In this document: piece after piece, positions 60,417 to 64,000 of the stretch | How the letters are laid out: every line of letters begins with the position of its first letter | How positions within the stretch are numbered: the stretch's first letter is position 1 | From: Butyriboletus loyo | Taxonomy: Eukaryota > Basidiomycota > Agaricomycetes > Boletales > Boletaceae | NCBI GenBank assembly: GCA_038093515.1 | Contig: JBBPSI010000033.1 | Coordinates: 62,001-126,000, forward strand | Direction of reading: 5' to 3' | Length of the DNA: 64,000 nucleotides | Made by a program: the position numbers and the translations under genes | The notes under the pieces: model-generated | What the model was told of the DNA's origin: nothing | Seen by the model: only the letters and a program-made list of their open reading frames with translations | The model's database searches: none

Positions 60417-61826
60417 ATGGCCGCTGTCTCCCTCAGCGCCCGCCAACTGAGGCAGGGTATCGGCGTACCTAGACATGGACCCGTCCAAATCCAGGCCTCG
60501 AGAGCGATACACGTCCCCGCATTCGCTCCCCCTCGCCCCTCTGCAGCTCAGCGCTTCCTCGCCAACACGCGCACACTCTTCTCCCGTATCGTCTCCCAGC
60601 TCACCACTCCCGGTCTCTCCCACTCACCCCAGCCATCTCCTATCCGTCCTACCCAGTTCTCTAATTCTCAAAGCATCCATGCCCGGTTCTCTCTGCCCGT
60701 AAAGCATACACTCTCTCGACCCTTCTCTCCCCCCCGCCTCCCCAAGCCGCCTGTGGTCCCCGCAAATGTCACCCAGGTTGGCCTTGGAACCGCCCGCGCA
60801 TTCCACTCTGGTCGACCCATCTTCCAGAACATGGTCGACAATGTCCCTATCGCCACTAGGGCCCTGTGGGAAGCCGAGTGGAATGCCAAAATGAAGAAGA
60901 AAGAGGCTCGCAGGATGCGCCGCGCTGCCCAGAACAAGGTAGTCCCCAAGTCTCAGGAGATGCTCAAGTTCAAGCCCACGCCTGTCGTTGCTGAGCCCCA
61001 ATGCGACGCATCCGAACTTGATGTCTACTTCCCCGTCGACCCTACGCCTGCCGTTACCACGCATCTTCTTGTACCTCTTGCCCCGACTCCGACTGCCCGG
61101 CTCCCGTTGTCGTCTCGCACTGACGCTGACGCTCCACACCCATTGCTCCCGATCTCCGACTTGGCTTTCATCCATACTAGTCACCGGTTGCACTCGCTGA
61201 GGGTGTCAACCTTGTTCGCCAGACTCGACTCTGCCAACGTGTGGGATGATCCTGGGGTCAACGTGGATGCATATGCCTTTGGCCCGCGCCATGATGCACA
61301 CGAAAAACAGTGCACCATCTTGCGCGTCACGTTCAGGGGCTGGCATGCCAGTCGCGTCCGTGCCATCCTTGGTGACAGTGCAGAGGAGTGGTATTCGCTC
61401 GAAGAGACCCATCCCGATGGACGCCCTACCTTTGTCCCCCTGCCCGATCTGAGCACTGACTCGCCCTCGCTCCAGAGCGTCGAGCTTGACTCGAGTTGGG
61501 CTTCCGAGGTCGAGATGGACGATATATGTGCTGTGCTGTCTCCACCACCCATGCGAGCCAGTGCAAGTGCACAGCATGATCTTGTTCTGCCCACTCTCGA
61601 CTTTTCCTCTGTGGTCTCGGACGCTACGCACAACGTTCCTCCACCTCTACAGCCAGTGATATTTTTGCGTACTGCCTCAGAATTGTCACGTGATGCCCAA
61701 CCGTTCTCGCCTGCTTCCGAGTTAATGACCTCTCCGGTCGGCTCATGGGACTGTCTTGGCTTGAGCTCGTCCTTTCTACAACGTGTCGGGGAACATCCTC
61801 GAGGTGACCCTACAATGGACATGTAA
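60417..61826 (+). CDS. Intronless protein of unknown function with N-terminal presequence-like start
   Basis: A single open exon of 469 residues, rare among the multi-exon genes here. The start MAAVSLSARQLRQGIGVPRH is rich in Arg, Ser and Ala with no acidic residue for about 100 positions, resembling a mitochondrial presequence. A conserved-looking block is RAFHSGRPIFQNMVDNVPIA, RALWEAEWNAKMKKKEARRM. The second half (ISDLAFIHTSHRLHSLRVST; LRVTFRGWHASRVRAILGDS; EEWYSLEETHPDG) has mixed composition and may be folded; the end is low-complexity. I recognise no domain. It lies between the two paralogous membrane-protein genes on the same strand. Confidence 0.72.
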   Translation: MAAVSLSARQLRQGIGVPRHGPVQIQASRAIHVPAFAPPRPSAAQRFLANTRTLFSRIVSQLTTPGLSHSPQPSPIRPTQFSNSQSIHARFSLPVKHTLSRPFSPPRLPKPPVVPANVTQVGLGTARAFHSGRPIFQNMVDNVPIATRALWEAEWNAKMKKKEARRMRRAAQNKVVPKSQEMLKFKPTPVVAEPQCDASELDVYFPVDPTPAVTTHLLVPLAPTPTARLPLSSRTDADAPHPLLPISDLAFIHTSHRLHSLRVSTLFARLDSANVWDDPGVNVDAYAFGPRHDAHEKQCTILRVTFRGWHASRVRAILGDSAEEWYSLEETHPDGRPTFVPLPDLSTDSPSLQSVELDSSWASEVEMDDICAVLSPPPMRASASAQHDLVLPTLDFSSVVSDATHNVPPPLQPVIFLRTASELSRDAQPFSPASELMTSPVGSWDCLGLSSSFLQRVGEHPRGDPTMDM

Positions 61827-62229
61827 AACACACACCCTTTTCTTGATCCCTTTTCTTGCATTTCAATTTTGATATGTACGTCGTGCTTGACTTTCTACCT
61901 CATTTTCCGTTGAATTATCGTGTGCTAGGTCGGTGTAGTATGTAAGACTTGAAACGATCGTTTTGATTGAACCCCATCGTCCTGTCTACCAACGCCCGGG
62001 ATCCTAGCTACCTGACCCAGAATCAAGATTGCTGTGCTCTCCTCCCTGGCGGCCTTGATCCGTCATCAGGTACAAGATAGTTGACAGAAACTGACGGCAT
62101 CCTACTCGATACATCTTGCGACCATGATTGCCGCTCAGACCATTATTTGATTGGTACTCACACTCACACTTTTGCTCTTGCTCTTGCTCCTCCACCTGGT
62201 TTGTTCCCGTTAACCCAAGTCAATAAAAA
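61827..62229. other. Intergenic: upstream of membrane protein B
   Basis: 403 bases with no gene seen. A CT-rich stretch with CACTCA and TGCTCT repeats (about 62158-62192) lies just upstream of the next start and is a likely promoter or leader pyrimidine tract. Confidence 0.5.
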
Positions 62230-63716
62230 ATGGTGTGCGTGTGGCACATCGCCCCCCTACTCCTTGCGACAGTCGTCTTGGCAGATTATTACATCGACAA
62301 TGCCAATACGTCTGTACTATATTCCATGGCACCTAGTCAGTCAGGACTGGCCTGGCAGACATTCTCAGTGGGTACCCAGTCGCTTGTACTGAGTATCAGC
62401 AACTCGACAGGCAATTACACCATCACCCTCGATGCCTCCCACTGCTACGACGAAAACTAGTGCGTCCCCATCTTCCCGTTCGACCCTGGCTTTGTCTGAC
62501 TACGCGCATCAATAGCGCTCGTAAGTGTCTCCCTGCCTGTCGGATGTGTGATTTATTCTCTCTAGTGGGAGTATGTGGTACGAACGACAACTGTTTCGTC
62601 CAAATACCCTTCACAGGTGCGCAATCCTCGTGCATCGCCACGATACTACCCTCACTGTTCATTATAGGGTCCGGTATCACGATGTACGTCTTTAACGCCG
62701 GTGCTTCAGGCATGACAGCCAGTTTTTCGGTCGACGGTGGTACAGCTGTTTCCAACACGATTCAGACTCCCCCTCCTCCGACTTATCAGGTGTCAAACGT
62801 TTCCTTGTATAACATTCAAGGTCTTTCAAGTGGAAACCATACCATGAACATGACCATCCTGGATTGGAACGGATCTGCCACTTCCATGAAATTCGATTAT
62901 GCGTACGTCAACGAGTCGTTTGTGCCACCTCCGGCTACAGTTACATCCTCTGTAACTGGCACGTCGACATCTCAGGCGCCCACCCAGACGTCCGCGGGAA
63001 CCTCGTCCACTTCCAATAAGTCAGATCTTTCCTTTACCCGACTGAACACCGACTGACACCCTACTTTTACGCATGTTAGAGTCAATGTTGGAGGTGTTAT
63101 CGGGGGCACGTTGGGGGGCGTAACCATCGTTGCGAGTGTTGTGATCGGCTTTTTCTACTTCCGTAAACGCAAGGCACCGCGCCAAGAAGAGATTCCTCCG
63201 GAATCAGCCTTCCGAATAAATCCGTTCAGCCCTACTTCACCCTCCGTGCCATATGCATCCCAGACGCCATTCATTCCCCAACATTCAGAAGCGAGTTCGT
63301 CCGTTTCCCCACTCCAGCGTTCCGCCATACTCCGCGACGCACTCGCAACCAGTAACTACCTCTCCGAGCCGACCCAGAGGCCGCGGTCGATCAGTTCTGG
63401 ATCGAGTTCGCCCGCCTTGCAACCGCTCCGTCGGCAGACCTCGCATAACGCAGATGGCGGCCTAGTATCTCACGTGACGGACGCAGGCTCGTCCTTCTCG
63501 GACCCCCAGATCACGTCGAGATATAATCTCACTTCGGAACAGCTCGAGGTCATCGACCGGTTGCGGATGGACAAGGTCCCAGCGGAGACGATTCGGCGCG
63601 TCGTCGAGGGTTTCTCGCGTGTTCCTGCGGGTGAGACGAGCAGCGGGCAAGTCATGCGCGGTGGGAGTATCTTGAGCATGGTGCCACCTCCAAGCTATCA
63701 AACGCGGGCTCGTTAG
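62230..63716 (+). CDS. Receptor-like single-span membrane protein B (5-nt microexon)
   Basis: 424 residues from five exons: 62230-62459, 62516-62520, 62566-62616, 62668-63019, 63080-63716. Signal peptide MVCVWHIAPLLLATVVLA is followed by DYYIDNANTSVLYSM. The ectodomain parallels protein A: CYDENYALGVCGTNDNC, PFTGSGITMYVFNAGASGMT, MTILDWNGSATSMKFDYAYV. The Thr/Ser stalk is shorter than in A. The span is GGVIGGTLGGVTIVASVVIG with a following FYFRKRK. The cytosolic block NLTSEQLEVIDRLRMDKVPA, ETIRRVVEGF aligns with that of A, and the end is PPSYQTRAR. Exon phases and the 51-base third exon match A exactly. Cellular role unknown; cell-surface sensing is only an inference from layout. Confidence 0.82.
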
Positions 63717-64000
63717 ACAGCCATCATGGAATGTAATTTATTGGTTTTGTGGGCCTTGTATATCCTACAGTGATACCCTTGGGCTGTTCCTCTTGTTGGG
63801 CTATATGTGTGCAGTCGAGTTTCGCTTGGATCAAATCCTTGCTTGAAACGTTGCTCTCAGCGATTACATATCTGAGCCCGCTGAAACACAATAACATTAC
63901 GGAAACACGGCACCGACGATGGTGCCGATCTTATGGCTCGGTCCTGGATATGGTTAGCCCCGTTGTGATACTGTGATCCGAAGACGAGCTTGCCAACGCT
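63717..64000. other. Intergenic at window end
   Basis: 284 bases after the last gene. The only frame (about 75 codons) has no motif. Likely 3' UTR and spacer. Confidence 0.5.

Noticed and set aside
61181..61861. 226-codon open frame on the - strand
   Set aside because: Complement of the intronless gene at 60417-61826; codon pattern and length favour the + strand gene.

Overview
The window reads as nuclear DNA of a filamentous basidiomycete. Genes are split by many short introns of about 45-65 bases with GT...AG ends and CTAA-type branch points. They lie close together on both strands. The protein set is fungal: elongation factor 3, a Dicer-like protein and several families I know only from Agaricomycetes. 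Two signal-peptide/single-membrane-span proteins resemble families seen in Ceratobasidiaceae (Rhizoctonia type). That placement is an inference from remembered family resemblance, not from a search.

Layout. 1-4010: 3' part of an ARF-GEF of the Gea/GBF1 type (+). 4221-8640 (-): a cytochrome b561-domain membrane protein, an extended SDR-like Rossmann protein and 3-hydroxyisobutyrate dehydrogenase. 8789-14988 (+): an SCYL2-type pseudokinase and an ITFG1-like FG-GAP membrane protein. 15123-16227 (-): LACTB2-like metallo-beta-lactamase fold enzyme. 16507-19293 (+): splicing factor CWC22. 19539-33227 (-): an M50B-like intramembrane metalloprotease, elongation factor 3, V-ATPase subunit a and a Dicer-like protein. 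33431-34411 (+): phosducin-like PLP2. 34487-42404 (-): a membrane-anchored beta-propeller/amidohydrolase, a small unknown protein and release factor eRF1. 42678-43445 (+): RNase P/MRP subunit POP7. From 43446 to about 55570 the window is gene-poor, holding one serine-rich protein (47715-49954, -) and one decayed gene (54347-54937, +). 55573-63716 (+): glutathione reductase and two paralogous receptor-like membrane proteins with an intronless unknown gene between them.

The genes are mostly housekeeping and share no single pathway. Loose themes are translation (EF-3, eRF1), RNA processing (CWC22, POP7, Dicer) and membrane traffic (ARF-GEF, SCYL2, V-ATPase). There is no operon logic. Four head-to-head pairs sit within 150-280 bases (HIBADH/SCYL2, LACTB2/CWC22, Dicer/PLP2, eRF1/POP7) and probably share promoter DNA.

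The most unusual structure is in the paralogous membrane-protein pair at 58252-60210 and 62230-63716. Each needs a 5-nucleotide microexon at the same place to stay open, followed by an exon of exactly 51 nucleotides. Both proteins end in a PPSY motif. I found no convincing transposon, CRISPR array, tRNA or rRNA by eye.
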